64,000 bases of DNA from Clostridium sp. D43t1_170807_H7 (GCF_015555905.1 NZ_JADNLK010000005.1:62001-126000); one strand, 5' to 3'. Shown: positions 16,281 to 28,034, numbered from the stretch's first letter. Notes: generated by a model from the sequence alone, not told the origin. Made by a program: numbers and translations.

Positions 16281-18077
16281 ATGGAAAGTAAGGTTTTAAA
16301 GAAAAGAGAGGAAATACAAGAACAAGATAAGTGGAGTATTAATGAAATATACTCTAATGATGAGATTTGGGAAAAAGAATATAAAGAATTACAAGAAGAA
16401 GCACCAAAACTTAAAGAGTTTGAAGGAAAGCTTGGAGACGGAGAAACTTTAATAAGATATTTTGAAGTAAATGAAAAGGTATCAAGAAAAGCAGAAAAAA
16501 TTTATATTTATGCACATTTAAGATGTGATGAAGACACAAGTAATACAAAGTATCAAGCAATGATGAATAAAATTGATGCTTATATGGCTGAGTATGCTAC
16601 TTATACAGCTTATGTGGTGCCAGAAATTTTATCTCTTCCAGATGGAATAATAGAAAAACAAATGGAAGAATTAAAGGGACTTGAACCATATAAGTTCTTA
16701 TTAGAAAATATTCTAAAAGAAAAACCACACGTATTAGATAAAAAAGAAGAAGAGTTACTTGCTGCAGCTTCAGATTGTTTAGATGCACCATCATCTATAC
16801 ATAATATTATGACAAATGCTGATATGAAGTTCGGTAATATTAAAGATGAAGATGGAGAAGAAGTTGAGTTAACAGAAGGAAACTATTCTTCATTTATTAA
16901 ATCAAAGGATAGAGAAGTTAGAAAAGAAGCATTTAAGGGATTATTCAAAGAATATAAAGCTTTTGAAAATACATTAGCAACAACTCTTTCTAGTTCAATA
17001 AAAGTATTTAATTTTGGAGCTAAAGTAAGAAATTATAATAGTGCATTAGAAGCATCATTAAAACCAAATGATATTCCTCTAGAAGTATATACTAATGCTA
17101 TAAAAACTATAGATGATAATCTTTCATCACTTCATAGATATGTAGGATTAAAGAAAAAATTATTAGGTCTTGATGAGATGCATATGTATGATTTATATGT
17201 TCCTGTAATTGAAATTCCTAAGGAAAGAGTAGAATTTGATGATGCAGTTAAAATGGCAATTGAAGGATTACAACCTTTAGGAAAAGAGTATTTAGATATA
17301 TTCCAAGAAGGAATTAACGGTGGATGGATAGATAAATATATAAATAAGGGAAAACGTGGTGGAGCATATTCATGGGGTGGATATGATACTAAACCTTATG
17401 TTTTATTAAATTATAATTATGAACTTAATGATGTATCAACTTTAGTTCATGAAATGGGTCACTCAATTCATTCTTATTATTCAAGAAAAGAACAAAGTTA
17501 CTATTATGCAGGTTATACATTATTCTGTGCAGAAGTTGCTTCAACTACTAATGAAGCATTATTAATTCATCATTTAATAAATAAAGAAACTGATAAAAAG
17601 AAAAAGTTATATTTAATAAATCAAGAGTTAGAGCAAATAAGAACTACTGTATTTAGACAATTAATGTTTGCTGAATTTGAACTTTATACACATGAAAGCT
17701 TTGAAAAAGGTATTCCATTAACAGCAAAGGACTATAATGCAAAATGGCATGAATTAAATGTTAAATACTTTGGACCAGAAATGGTAGTTGATTCTGAAAT
17801 TGATGTTGAATGGTCAAGAATACCACATTTCTATAGTGACTTCTATGTATATCAATATGCAACAGGATATGCAGCTGCATCTGCATTTGCTAAGAGTATA
17901 TTAGACAAACAACCTAATGCAGTTGAAAAATATGTTGGATTCTTAAAGAGTGGCGGAAGTGATTATCCAATAGAAATTTTAAAGAAAGCAGGAGTAGATA
18001 TGACAACATCTAAGCCATTAGAAGCAACTATTGATAGATTTAATGAATTATTAGATATGTTAGAGAAAGAAATTTAA
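16281..18077 (+). CDS. pepF: Oligoendopeptidase F
   Basis: Zinc metallopeptidase of 598 aa (family M3B) that degrades short cytoplasmic peptides. The zinc motif is VHEMGHSIHSYY, giving His-Glu-x-x-His at about 389-393, with the third ligand in the downstream CAEVASTTNEALL helix. N-terminal helical lobe 1-190 with the family pattern of the peptide tunnel; length matches PepF (about 600). The gene is followed two bases later by the rhomboid gene, so the two are translationally linked. The ATG at 16281 is preceded by AAGGTGGGCT. Confidence 0.93.
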   Translation: MESKVLKKREEIQEQDKWSINEIYSNDEIWEKEYKELQEEAPKLKEFEGKLGDGETLIRYFEVNEKVSRKAEKIYIYAHLRCDEDTSNTKYQAMMNKIDAYMAEYATYTAYVVPEILSLPDGIIEKQMEELKGLEPYKFLLENILKEKPHVLDKKEEELLAAASDCLDAPSSIHNIMTNADMKFGNIKDEDGEEVELTEGNYSSFIKSKDREVRKEAFKGLFKEYKAFENTLATTLSSSIKVFNFGAKVRNYNSALEASLKPNDIPLEVYTNAIKTIDDNLSSLHRYVGLKKKLLGLDEMHMYDLYVPVIEIPKERVEFDDAVKMAIEGLQPLGKEYLDIFQEGINGGWIDKYINKGKRGGAYSWGGYDTKPYVLLNYNYELNDVSTLVHEMGHSIHSYYSRKEQSYYYAGYTLFCAEVASTTNEALLIHHLINKETDKKKKLYLINQELEQIRTTVFRQLMFAEFELYTHESFEKGIPLTAKDYNAKWHELNVKYFGPEMVVDSEIDVEWSRIPHFYSDFYVYQYATGYAAASAFAKSILDKQPNAVEKYVGFLKSGGSDYPIEILKKAGVDMTTSKPLEATIDRFNELLDMLEKEI

Positions 18078-18079
18078 TT

Positions 18080-19702
18080 ATGAACAAAGTAGAAAATACT
18101 TTATTTAGTGAGCTAACAAAGCAAGCTGGGTTTTATATAAAGGATTATTATAGTGAAACTTTAAAAGAGAATAAATGGATAGCTATAATGGAAAATGAAG
18201 ATTTTATTTATGCTGTAGTAGTATGTAAAAATAATGAAGAAAATTTTATATATTATGAAGCAATGAGTTTTTTAGAAAAGGTATATTCTAAAAAAATATC
18301 CCTAAATATAGTTATATGTACAGAAGAAAGCTATGAATCATTAATTCAGCAAAGTTATAATAAATTAATTTATTCAGAAAAAGAAAAGCAAGTAGTTTAC
18401 AGCGATAATAGCTGTAAACCACTTGTTTCTATACTTAATTATAGTATGGAAAAGCAAAAGACAAGTAATTTTAAAGTAAAATACAAAGAAAGCCTAGTTA
18501 CGTATATATTAATATGTGTAAATATTTTAATTTTTATAATTACAGCTTTTTTATCTAAAAGTATATATAATATTAATTCATATACACTTATAGAATTAGG
18601 TGCTAAGGTAAATGTTTTAATTAATAATGGACAGCCTTGGAGGTTAATAACATGTACATTTTTACATGGTGGACTAGCACATATAGCATTTAATATGTAT
18701 GCACTTAAAATTATTGGATCAGAAGTAGAATATGTATATGGAAAAATTAAATATATAGTTATATATTTAATTTCAGCTTTAGGGGGCAGTATATTTAGTT
18801 ATTTATTTAATGCTAATTCAATAAGTGTAGGAGCATCAGGAGCAATATTTGGACTTTTAGGAGCTATGATTATTTTTGGAATAAGACATAAAAATAAAAT
18901 TGGAAAAGCATATATAATAAACTTATTTAAAGTTTTACTCATAAATATATTTATAGGAGTTACACTAAGTAATATAGATAATGGTGCTCATATTGGTGGG
19001 TTAATATTTGGATGTATTTCCGCTTTAGCAGTAAAAGATAAAAAATATGGTAATTTACAAAGGAGTATGTTGATGAATTTATTAGAGGATAAGGCTTTAA
19101 GATTAAATTTAATATCAATGGTATTATTAGTTGTTACAGCAATATATGATTTTATTTTTAGGGGTGGAGAAAAGCTTTTTAGAATAGGATTAATGGCAGC
19201 TACTTTATGGATAATGTATTTTGTTTATAAAAAAACCTTTTTAAGAAAAGCAAGAATAAGTTTTTATTTGATTTATTCTTTTATTATTGGGGCAATGTAT
19301 TTAGGAAATGTATTTGATTTTTATATAATTATTCCTATGTATGATAAAATATTGCATTTATTATCAGGACTTATTATTGGATTGATAGGATATATATTAT
19401 TTTTACACGTAAGTAATGGAAATATAGATAATTCATTTAAAAGATATATGCCTATGTTATTTTCTGTAATATTTTCCATAGCAGGTGCTGCAGTGTGGGA
19501 AATATGGGAATTTTCAACTGATCAATTGCTAGGATTTGCATCTCAAAATAATAGTTTACATGACACTATGTGGGATATAATATGCGGAACCATTATGGGG
19601 ATAGTTGCTAATGTTCCTATTTACTTATATTATATAAAAGGAAAAAAAATAAAATTTATTGAAAATATAAATAAACAAATAAATGAAAGTAAAAATAAGT
19701 AG
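18080..19702 (+). CDS. Rhomboid serine protease with extra C-terminal membrane domain
   Basis: Intramembrane protease of 540 aa. Residues 1-130 form a soluble domain. The rhomboid core (about 137-315) has HGGLAHIAFNMYAL in its second helix, the catalytic serine Ser253 in GASGAIFG and the catalytic histidine His304 in GAHIGG. After that comes a second integral-membrane module (about 340-525, about six helices) with DKILHLLSG, AVWEIWEFSTDQLLG and HDTMWDI, which resembles the DUF2238/YjdF membrane family. Ordinary rhomboids of this class end near residue 330, so this is a fusion. It follows pepF by two bases. Confidence 0.82.
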   Translation: MNKVENTLFSELTKQAGFYIKDYYSETLKENKWIAIMENEDFIYAVVVCKNNEENFIYYEAMSFLEKVYSKKISLNIVICTEESYESLIQQSYNKLIYSEKEKQVVYSDNSCKPLVSILNYSMEKQKTSNFKVKYKESLVTYILICVNILIFIITAFLSKSIYNINSYTLIELGAKVNVLINNGQPWRLITCTFLHGGLAHIAFNMYALKIIGSEVEYVYGKIKYIVIYLISALGGSIFSYLFNANSISVGASGAIFGLLGAMIIFGIRHKNKIGKAYIINLFKVLLINIFIGVTLSNIDNGAHIGGLIFGCISALAVKDKKYGNLQRSMLMNLLEDKALRLNLISMVLLVVTAIYDFIFRGGEKLFRIGLMAATLWIMYFVYKKTFLRKARISFYLIYSFIIGAMYLGNVFDFYIIIPMYDKILHLLSGLIIGLIGYILFLHVSNGNIDNSFKRYMPMLFSVIFSIAGAAVWEIWEFSTDQLLGFASQNNSLHDTMWDIICGTIMGIVANVPIYLYYIKGKKIKFIENINKQINESKNK

Positions 19703-19732
19703 AAATAGTATTACTATTTCTACTTATTTTTT
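19691..19732 (+). terminator. Intrinsic terminator after the rhomboid gene
   Basis: AAAAATAAGTAGAAATAG pairs with CTATTTCTACTTATTTTT around TATTA; the stop codon TAG is within the stem. Confidence 0.85.
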
Positions 19733-19887
19733 ATGGTTTTAAGAAAATATTAAGAAAATAGTAGATAAATGTTAATAAAGAATTAAGTTTCTATAATAAA
19801 ATTGTTATATAATTAAGAGTATAATGAAAGAAAAGATAGAGTATGCAAAATACTAAAGATGGAAAAATAAAAATAGGAGAGTGGAGA

Positions 19888-20415
19888 ATGTTTAATTTTT
19901 TTAAAACAATAGATAATAAAGGTTTAAAGTACATAAGTGAGAAATGCAAAAATAGAACATTTGATAGAATAATGCCTATTATAACCATTATGGGGAATTT
20001 AGGAATAATATGGTTTATTATATCAAGTTTAATGTTCTTAAAGGTTGAATATAGAATTATTGGTGTTGGTGTTATTTTAGCTTTAATATTAACTACAATA
20101 ATTGGTGAAGGTATAATAAAACACATAGTTAGAAGAAATAGACCATTCCAAAATAAAGAAGAAAAGTTATTAATAAATAAACCTATAACATACTCATTTC
20201 CATCAGGACATACAGCATCTTCATTTGCAGCTTTAGCAGTTTTTTTACAAATGAATGGAAAGTTAGGATTAATAATGAGTCCTATTGCAACATTAATTGC
20301 ATTTTCAAGAGTTTATTTAAAAGTACATTATCCAACGGATGTAATTTTTGGAATGCTTTTAGGATTTACTTGTGGTATAACTGTAGTTTCTTTTTTAGGG
20401 AGAATGGTTTTTTAA
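19888..20415 (+). CDS. PAP2-family membrane phosphatase
   Basis: Lipid phosphatase of 175 aa, probably acting on undecaprenyl pyrophosphate, phosphatidic acid or phosphatidylglycerol phosphate at the membrane. All three signature motifs are present: KHIVRRNRPF (K-x6-RP), PSGHT with the catalytic histidine, and SRVYLKVHYPTD (SR-x5-H-x3-D). About five helices. I chose the ATG at 19888, which has AGGAGAG upstream, over the in-frame ATG at 19843, whose extra 15 residues are polar and whose upstream lacks a good ribosome site. The next gene, a lipid glycosyltransferase, begins 65 bases later, which fits a role in membrane lipid or cell-wall metabolism. Confidence 0.85.
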   Translation: MFNFFKTIDNKGLKYISEKCKNRTFDRIMPIITIMGNLGIIWFIISSLMFLKVEYRIIGVGVILALILTTIIGEGIIKHIVRRNRPFQNKEEKLLINKPITYSFPSGHTASSFAALAVFLQMNGKLGLIMSPIATLIAFSRVYLKVHYPTDVIFGMLLGFTCGITVVSFLGRMVF

Positions 20416-20480
20416 TATTTAAAATTATGTGATATAATAGTAAATTGATTATAGAAATTATATTGTTAGGGGGACCTTAA

Positions 20481-21617
20481 ATGAATATTCTTATTTTGTC
20501 AGCATCGACTGGTGGCGGACATATGAGGGCATCTAAAGCGATAGAGGGTTATATGACCCAAAAAAATAAAGATATAAATGTTAAAATAGTAGATAGTTTA
20601 TTGTATATAAGTCCAATATTAAATAAAACAGTAACAAGTGGATATGTTTATTTAGCAACTAAGACTCCTAGATTATATGGAAAGCTATATGATTTAACTA
20701 ATAAGGATCATAAGTTAGCTAACTTTGTAACTAGACTTAACAATATATTTGCAAATAAGTTATTACCGTTAATAGATGATTTTAAGCCAGACGTTATTAT
20801 AACAACACATCCATTTCCAACTGAAATGGTATCAAGATTAAAGTCTAAAAGAGAAATAAATATACCATTAATATGTATAATGACTGATTATGCACCACAT
20901 AAGGCATGGATAAATGATAAGGTAGATGCATATATTGTGGCTAATGATGATATGGTTGCTAAAATGGCTTCAGAGGGAGTAGATGCAAGATGTATTTATC
21001 CTTATGGAATACCTGTAGATGAAGTGTTTTTTGAAGAGAAAGAAAAACAATTAGTAATTGAAGAATTAGGTCTTAATAAAAACTTACCAACAATATTAAT
21101 GATGGCAGGAAGTTTTGGAGTATCAAATGTTTTTGAGGTTTATGAAAATATAATCGATATAGATTTAGATTTTCAAATAATATTAGTTACAGGAAGAAAT
21201 CAAAAGCTATATAAGCATTTTGAAGAAGTAATAGGTAATAGCCCTAAAAAAACAAAGCTTATATATTTTACAGATGAAATTAATAAATTTATGCAAGCAT
21301 CAGACATAATAATTACAAAACCAGGAGGATTAACAGTTACAGAAGCATTAGCTTGTAATATTCCAATGGCAGTTTTTGATGCGATTCCAGGGCAAGAGGA
21401 AGAAAATGCAGAGTTTTTATTAAAGCATAATATGGCTGTAAGAATTAAAGATGGAAATAGCTGTAGAGAAGCTATTGTAGAATTATTAAAAGACGGTGAA
21501 AAACTAGAGGATATGAAGGAAGCTTGCAAGTCTTTTGATAAAAATGATTCTACAAAGAACATATTCCTATTAATTAATGAATTAATAGAAAATAATTTTA
21601 TAATGAATGAGAAATAG
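20481..21617 (+). CDS. MGDG-synthase/UgtP-like glycosyltransferase
   Basis: Glycosyltransferase of 378 aa (GT28, MGDG synthase type) that probably transfers a sugar from UDP-sugar to diacylglycerol at the inner membrane face, making glycolipid and lipoteichoic-acid anchors. N-terminal SASTGGGHMRASKAI is the glycine loop of the family; the lipid-binding region follows (TKTPRLYGKLYDL). The C-terminal nucleotide-sugar site has TKPGGLTVTEALACNIPM and PGQEEENAEFL. Ribosome site AGGGGGA before ATG 20481. It is followed by its own terminator. Sugar and acceptor are inferred from UgtP and could differ. Confidence 0.85.
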   Translation: MNILILSASTGGGHMRASKAIEGYMTQKNKDINVKIVDSLLYISPILNKTVTSGYVYLATKTPRLYGKLYDLTNKDHKLANFVTRLNNIFANKLLPLIDDFKPDVIITTHPFPTEMVSRLKSKREINIPLICIMTDYAPHKAWINDKVDAYIVANDDMVAKMASEGVDARCIYPYGIPVDEVFFEEKEKQLVIEELGLNKNLPTILMMAGSFGVSNVFEVYENIIDIDLDFQIILVTGRNQKLYKHFEEVIGNSPKKTKLIYFTDEINKFMQASDIIITKPGGLTVTEALACNIPMAVFDAIPGQEEENAEFLLKHNMAVRIKDGNSCREAIVELLKDGEKLEDMKEACKSFDKNDSTKNIFLLINELIENNFIMNEK

Positions 21618-21621
21618 TTTG

Positions 21622-21657
21622 AAAAAGTTGTGCTTAATAATATTGCACAACTTTTTT
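21622..21657 (+). terminator. Intrinsic terminator
   Basis: AAAAAGTTGTGC pairs with GCACAACTTTTT followed by more T, right after the glycosyltransferase. Confidence 0.85.
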
Positions 21658-21822
21658 ATATTTTTTTTAAAATTATCTTTTAAAATTATAAAAATAGGAT
21701 TATTATATTAATTAGGATTACTATATTAATAAATATATTAATATAAATTTATTAATATAAGAAAAAAATCATATAAATAATACATTTATATGTAAAAAAA
21801 ATCCAAAAAATATTAATTATAA

Positions 21823-23199
<1,377 letters not shown>

Positions 23200-23239
23200 T
23201 TAATTAGAGTTAATAGCTTAGAAAATTAGGGATTATTAT

Positions 23240-23291
23240 AAAAATCAAATTGCTTTATAGTTTAAATAATTATAAGGTAATTTGATTTTTT
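23240..23291 (+). terminator. Intrinsic terminator after gdhA
   Basis: AAAAATCAAATT pairs with AATTTGATTTTT, with an inner CTTTATA/TATAAGG stem. The rest of the 505-base gap up to parE is A/T-rich with no convincing gene; the parE promoter lies at its end. Confidence 0.75.
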
Positions 23292-23623
23292 ATTTTAATT
23301 GTATTATAAAAAATTAGAAATTTAAGTTTACCAATATACACTTAAAATATCCAATAAAGTGAAGAGATGTAAGTAAAATAACTTGTAAATTTAAATAATG
23401 AGGATAAGATATAAATAAGTTATGCTTATTAAAAATGAAAAAATATGGAGTAAATATTTAGAAATTAAAGAAGAAAAAATTATTAAAGTAGTTACTAATA
23501 ATATAAAAATGGATTATAATTAAATACCGTAAAAATATAGCAACTTCAAGGGATTTTTTAAACATGCTTTTAAATAAACACAGAAGTATGATAGAATTAA
23601 AAACGTTAATAAAGAACATTAGT

Positions 23624-23652
23624 TTGATTTTGATATTATGAAATTGTATAAT
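23624..23652 (+). promoter_or_regulatory. Sigma-A-type promoter for parE-parC
   Basis: TTGATT (23624-23629), exactly 17 bases, TATAAT (23647-23652), 52 bases before the start codon. Confidence 0.65.
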
Positions 23653-23704
23653 TATATCTAAATTATTACTTAAATGTGAATAGGTTATAATTTTGGAGGT
23701 TTAT

Positions 23705-25274
23705 ATGAATAATGAAGTTAATAGTAAATATGATGTAACGGATTTGACATCTTTAGAGAAACTTGAACCAGTTAGAGTTAGACCAGGTATGTATATAGGG
23801 TCTACAGGAACAAAGGGATTACATCATTGTATATGGGAGATATTAGATAACTCAATAGATGAAATATCTAATGGTTTCGGAGATAAAGCCACAATTATTA
23901 TAAATAAAGATAAGAGTGTAACTGTTATAGATAATGGTAGAGGAATACCAACAGGTATCCATCCTGTTAAGAAGAAATCAGGGGTGGAAATGGTATTTAC
24001 CGAATTACATACTGGCGGTAAGTTTGATAATAAAAACTATAAAACATCAGGAGGGCTTCATGGAGTTGGAGCAGCAGTAGTTAATGCACTTTCTAAATGG
24101 CTTGAGGTCGAAGTACATCAAAATGGAAATATATACAGACAAAGGTTTGAATATGCTTACGATAAAGATCTTAAAAAAGATATGCCAGGAACTGCAGTTA
24201 CAGCATTAGAAATTATAGGAAAAGCGAAAGACACAGGAACTAGAGTTACATTTAAACCAGATGGGGAAATTTTTTCAACAACTGATTTTAAATTCGATAT
24301 TATAGATGAAAGATTACAAGAGCTTGCATTCCAAAACAAAGGAATACGCCTTGAACTTATAGATAAAAGAAAAGATGAAGAAATTAAAAAGGAATATTAT
24401 TCTGAAAGGGGTTTACTTGACTTTATAGATTACTTAAATGAAAGTAAAACTACTATTCATCCTACACCAATTCTTTTTGAAGGTGAAAGATCAATAAATA
24501 ACATTTCAATGTATGGGGAAGTTTGTATGCAATTTACAGACTCTACAACTGAATATATTGCAAGTTATGTTAATAATATTCCTACTACAGAAGCTGGAAC
24601 TCATGAATCTGGATTTAAAACTGGTATGACAAGAGCTTTTAAAGAATGGGCAAAGAAGTTAGGACTTGTTAAGGAAAAGGATAAAGAGTTTGAAGGCGAT
24701 GACTTAAGAGAAGGTATGACAGCTATAGTTAGAATTAAGATTACAAATGCTGTATTTGAAGGTCAAACTAAGACAAAATTAGGAAGTTCAGAAGCTTATA
24801 CTATGATGAATGATTTAGCATATACTAAGCTTTGTGAATGGATAGAAGATAATAAAGAAGTTGCAACAAGTCTTATAAATAATGCTCTTGCTGCAGCTCA
24901 AAGAAGAGAGAAAATTAAAAAGATAAATGAAGCTGAAAAGAAAAAGATAGGTAAGGGAACTGCGCCACTTGCTGGTAAGGTTGCAGTATGTACATTAAAA
25001 GACAATACTGTAAATGAATTTATTGTAGTTGAGGGAGATTCTGCCGGAGGTTCTGCAAAACAAGCTAGAGATAGAAGATTCCAAACTATAATGCCTTCAA
25101 AAGGTAAAATAATGAATACAGAAAAGCAAAAACTTGAAAATGTACTAGCATCTGAAGAACTTAAAATATTTAATACAGCTATAGGAACTGGAACTTTAGA
25201 TAATTATAAAGAAGAAGATTTAAAGTACGATAAAATTATAATAATGAGTGATGCTGATGTTGATGGATTCCATA
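23705..25274 (+). CDS. parE: DNA topoisomerase IV subunit B, exon 1 (residues 1-523)
   Basis: ATPase subunit of topoisomerase IV, which separates daughter chromosomes. Exon 1 holds the GHKL ATPase domain (ILDNSIDE, DNGRGIP, GGLHGVGAAVVNALS), the transducer with QTKTKLGS, and the TOPRIM start EGDSAGGSAKQARDR (from 443), ending in the metal-binding DADVDG (516-521), Phe522, His523. Codon 524 (Ile) is split after its first base by the group II intron; the joined gene is 1950 bases, 649 aa, the normal length. Start is ATG 23705 behind GGAGGT, not TTG 23693. Unspliced RNA would stop at 25291. I call it parE rather than gyrB because the A-subunit next door lacks a GyrA box and no dnaA/recF genes are near. 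Confidence 0.88.
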
Positions 25275-26063
25275 GTGCGACACGTTGCTAATTGAAAAGA
25301 TTAGCCGCTAATTCAATGAATTAGAAGAACTAACACATAAAAGAGTTGTAGAATGAAGGAGTAACGTCCTGAAATGCACCCCTAATACTCCGACATGCAG
25401 GGATTTAAGTAGATAATGAACTGTGTGAAGCTCGGTGAAGTCGGCTGAGAGTACGCCCTAACATGGTATCTAAGATAGCATAGAGGAACAGCGAACCAGA
25501 GGTGGTCGAGTGTATGATAGGTCGGGGGTCCATAAAATGCCCATGGTGAGAATGTTATCGACGTGAGTTAGATAACTGACGAACTTCCGAATGTACGGTC
25601 CTATAAGCCCGATGCAACAGAAATGTTGTGCACACCTAAGTTGTGTGGTTTTGTGAGGAAGAGTAAAAATTGTGGATATGAAAATCCTTATGTTGTTACA
25701 GGCAACATCATGCAAGACAGGATTAAAGGAAGCACCTAAAGGTATATGTACGGATATTTAGTGTTGGAACGTGGAAAGTCAGGAACATGGAGGAGCTACT
25801 TCCGATGAAATGTTGAAATGGAAAGGTATATTACTATAACATTTCTTAATCTTGATGAGAGTAGTGCCACAGTACCGTTTGAAACAGCCCTAATAGGCTG
25901 CGTAGGGATAGGCACAAGTCATATTAATACTTTTACTATATCCCAGCTTAAAACGCTGGAGAAACGATTCTGAATTGATTAGGTTCGAGTAAGACTAAAA
26001 GAGGCGAAAAACGACGTAAGGAGTAATAGCCAACTAAGGACGCATTCTAAAGAAGAGACACAA

Positions 26064-27947
26064 ATGAAAAAGAAAGTCTCACTTAGGAATAATGAGTATT
26101 ATCAAACTCAAGAGATGTTTGATAGACTCTATGCTGAAAGTAAAGCAAATAAAAAATTTAAAAACCTGATGCCATTGATTGTAAGTGAAGAGAATATAAT
26201 ATTAGCTTACAGAAATGTTAGGAAAAATAAGGGTAGTAAAACGGGTGGTACAAATCACCATGATATCCGAGATATTTCGAAAGTCAGCGTTGAGGAAATA
26301 ATAAAATATGTAAGACTCAGATTGGAAAATTATGAACCACATATGGGTAGAAGGAAGGAAATTCCAAAGGGTAACGGTAAAACAAGACCTTTAGGAATCC
26401 CAACAATCGAAGACAGACTTATTCAACAATGTATTAAACAAGTTCTTGAACCAATATGCGAAGCTAAGTTTTATCAACATAGCTACGGCTTCAGACCTAA
26501 TAGGTCAACAAGTCATGCTATATCAAGGGCTATGACGTTAATGAACAAAGCCAAACTACATTACGTAGTGGATATTGATATTAAGGGATTCTTCGATAAT
26601 GTTAATCACTCCAAACTGATAAAACAGATGTGGAATCTGGGCATACAAGATAAAAACTTAATATGTGTTATAAAGAAAATGCTAAAAGCAGAAATTCAAG
26701 GCGTTGGAGTTCCTGAGAAAGGTACACCACAAGGCGGAATACTGTCACCATTACTCGCAAACATAGTTCTCAATGAACTTGATTGGTGGATTAGTAGCCA
26801 ATGGGAGACCTTCCCGACAAAAGTCACGTATAGCAAATTGAGAAAACATAAATCGGGAAAAGTTTACTTAGACCATTCGAATAAATACAGAGCACTAAAG
26901 GAATCCTCCAAACTTAAAAGGATGTTTATTGTCAGATATGCTGACGACTTCAAAATATTCTGCTCAAGCTATGAACATGCACAAAAAATCTTTATAGCAA
27001 CGAAACAGTGGTTATCTGAAAGACTCCAATTGGAAGTAAGCCCTGATAAATCTAAAATTACCAATTTGAGAAAAAATTATACAGAATTCCTCGGATTTAA
27101 ATTGAAAGTAAAGCCTAAGGGGAAAAAATATGTTTGCACATCGCATATTGCAGATAAGCAAATAGAGAGAATTAAAAGTAAACTAAAAGAAGAAATTAAA
27201 ATTTTAAGAGCTAATCCCAATAGATTAGGAGTAATAAAGTATAACTCCGTAGTCATGGGGCAGCACAATTATTATAAGATAGCAACAGAAGTTAATACAG
27301 ACTTCAAAAAAATCGCTTTTAGTGTCTTACGAAAACAATATAATCAACTACGGTTAAGAATGAAGACAACAAAAAATGTGGATGGAACACAAAACCTCAA
27401 ACAGTATAGTAGATACAAAATACGAACCTATACTTGTAAGGTTACCAATAATAAGAAGGAAACAATTTACTCCTTGATTCCAATCCAAGCTATAACAAAT
27501 GAAGCTCCTATGAATTTCAACCAAGATATATGTAACTATACTATAACTGGTAGAGAGATAATTCATAAAAATCTTGGTATAAACTGGAGGACGTTAAGGT
27601 ATCTTAGAGATAATCCAGTTAAAAATCAATCCATAGAATATAATGATAATCGGATATCATTATACACTGGACAATTAGGACTTTGCTTTGTTACCAAGCT
27701 ACCACTGGAAATAGGAAACATGGAAGTTCACCACAAAAAGTCACGAGCTATGGGTGGAACGGATGATTATAAAAATCTTGTATTTCTAAAAACAGAAATA
27801 CATAAGTTAATTCACAGTACGCATCCTGAAACTCAAGAGAAGCTTATGACTAACATTCAATTAACTGAAGCGATGATTAAAAAAATAAATTCATTACGAA
27901 AGAAATGCGGTAATAAGGAATTGGATAATAGAAAAGTAAAGATATGA
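26064..27947 (+). CDS. ltrA: Group II intron reverse transcriptase/maturase with HNH endonuclease
   Basis: Intron-encoded protein of 627 aa in domain IV of the intron. It promotes splicing of its host intron and inserts it into DNA by target-primed reverse transcription. Residues 60-350 are the reverse transcriptase, with YGFRPNRSTSHAI, GTPQGGILSPLLANI and the catalytic RYADD (Tyr292-Ala-Asp-Asp295). Residues about 370-500 are the maturase (domain X). The C-terminus (about 530-600) is an HNH nuclease: LCFVTKLPLE, VHHKKSRAMGG and NLVFLKTEIHKLIH. No frameshift or missing catalytic residue is seen. It lacks a strong ribosome site, as is common for these proteins. The ltrA symbol is generic. Confidence 0.93.
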   Translation: MKKKVSLRNNEYYQTQEMFDRLYAESKANKKFKNLMPLIVSEENIILAYRNVRKNKGSKTGGTNHHDIRDISKVSVEEIIKYVRLRLENYEPHMGRRKEIPKGNGKTRPLGIPTIEDRLIQQCIKQVLEPICEAKFYQHSYGFRPNRSTSHAISRAMTLMNKAKLHYVVDIDIKGFFDNVNHSKLIKQMWNLGIQDKNLICVIKKMLKAEIQGVGVPEKGTPQGGILSPLLANIVLNELDWWISSQWETFPTKVTYSKLRKHKSGKVYLDHSNKYRALKESSKLKRMFIVRYADDFKIFCSSYEHAQKIFIATKQWLSERLQLEVSPDKSKITNLRKNYTEFLGFKLKVKPKGKKYVCTSHIADKQIERIKSKLKEEIKILRANPNRLGVIKYNSVVMGQHNYYKIATEVNTDFKKIAFSVLRKQYNQLRLRMKTTKNVDGTQNLKQYSRYKIRTYTCKVTNNKKETIYSLIPIQAITNEAPMNFNQDICNYTITGREIIHKNLGINWRTLRYLRDNPVKNQSIEYNDNRISLYTGQLGLCFVTKLPLEIGNMEVHHKKSRAMGGTDDYKNLVFLKTEIHKLIHSTHPETQEKLMTNIQLTEAMIKKINSLRKKCGNKELDNRKVKI

Positions 27948-27951
27948 TGGA

Positions 27952-27985
27952 ACGCCGTGTGCGGTGAAAGTCGCACGCACGGTGT
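27952..27985 (+). ncRNA. Domain V of the group II intron
   Basis: ACGCCGTGTGCG pairs with CGCACGCACGGTG around GTGAAAGT, leaving the two-base bulge expected in the 3' strand. The catalytic triad position reads CGC rather than AGC. It begins five bases after the maturase stop codon, the usual place. Confidence 0.88.
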
Positions 27986-28034
27986 GGAGCGGGGGAAAAT
28001 CTGGAGATAATTTCAAAGGATTACCTATCGCTAT

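Larger units (their letters stand above)
25275..28034 (+). mobile_element. Group II intron inserted in parE
   Basis: Retrotransposing, self-splicing intron of 2760 bases. The 5' end is GTGCGACACG, fitting the GUGYG rule, and the 3' end is ...CGCTAT, fitting AY. Removing it restores ...DGFH-I-RTLWMTYIYRYMRPL, an uninterrupted TOPRIM domain, which fixes both splice sites. Domain V is at 27952-27985. The 5' ribozyme part (25275-26063) is visibly less A/T-rich than its surroundings and full of stems, a sign of transfer. TGTGGA at 25671 could act as EBS1 on the last six exon bases TCCATA with one G.U pair. It carries an intact reverse transcriptase, so it may still be mobile. Confidence 0.93.

Noticed and set aside
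23300..23620. Small ORFs of about 25-33 codons between gdhA and parE
   Set aside because: No ribosome sites, no recognisable sequence and strongly A/T-driven composition.
25470..25715. 81-aa minus-strand ORF in the intron
   Set aside because: It lies over the structured ribozyme part and has no ribosome site or recognisable product.
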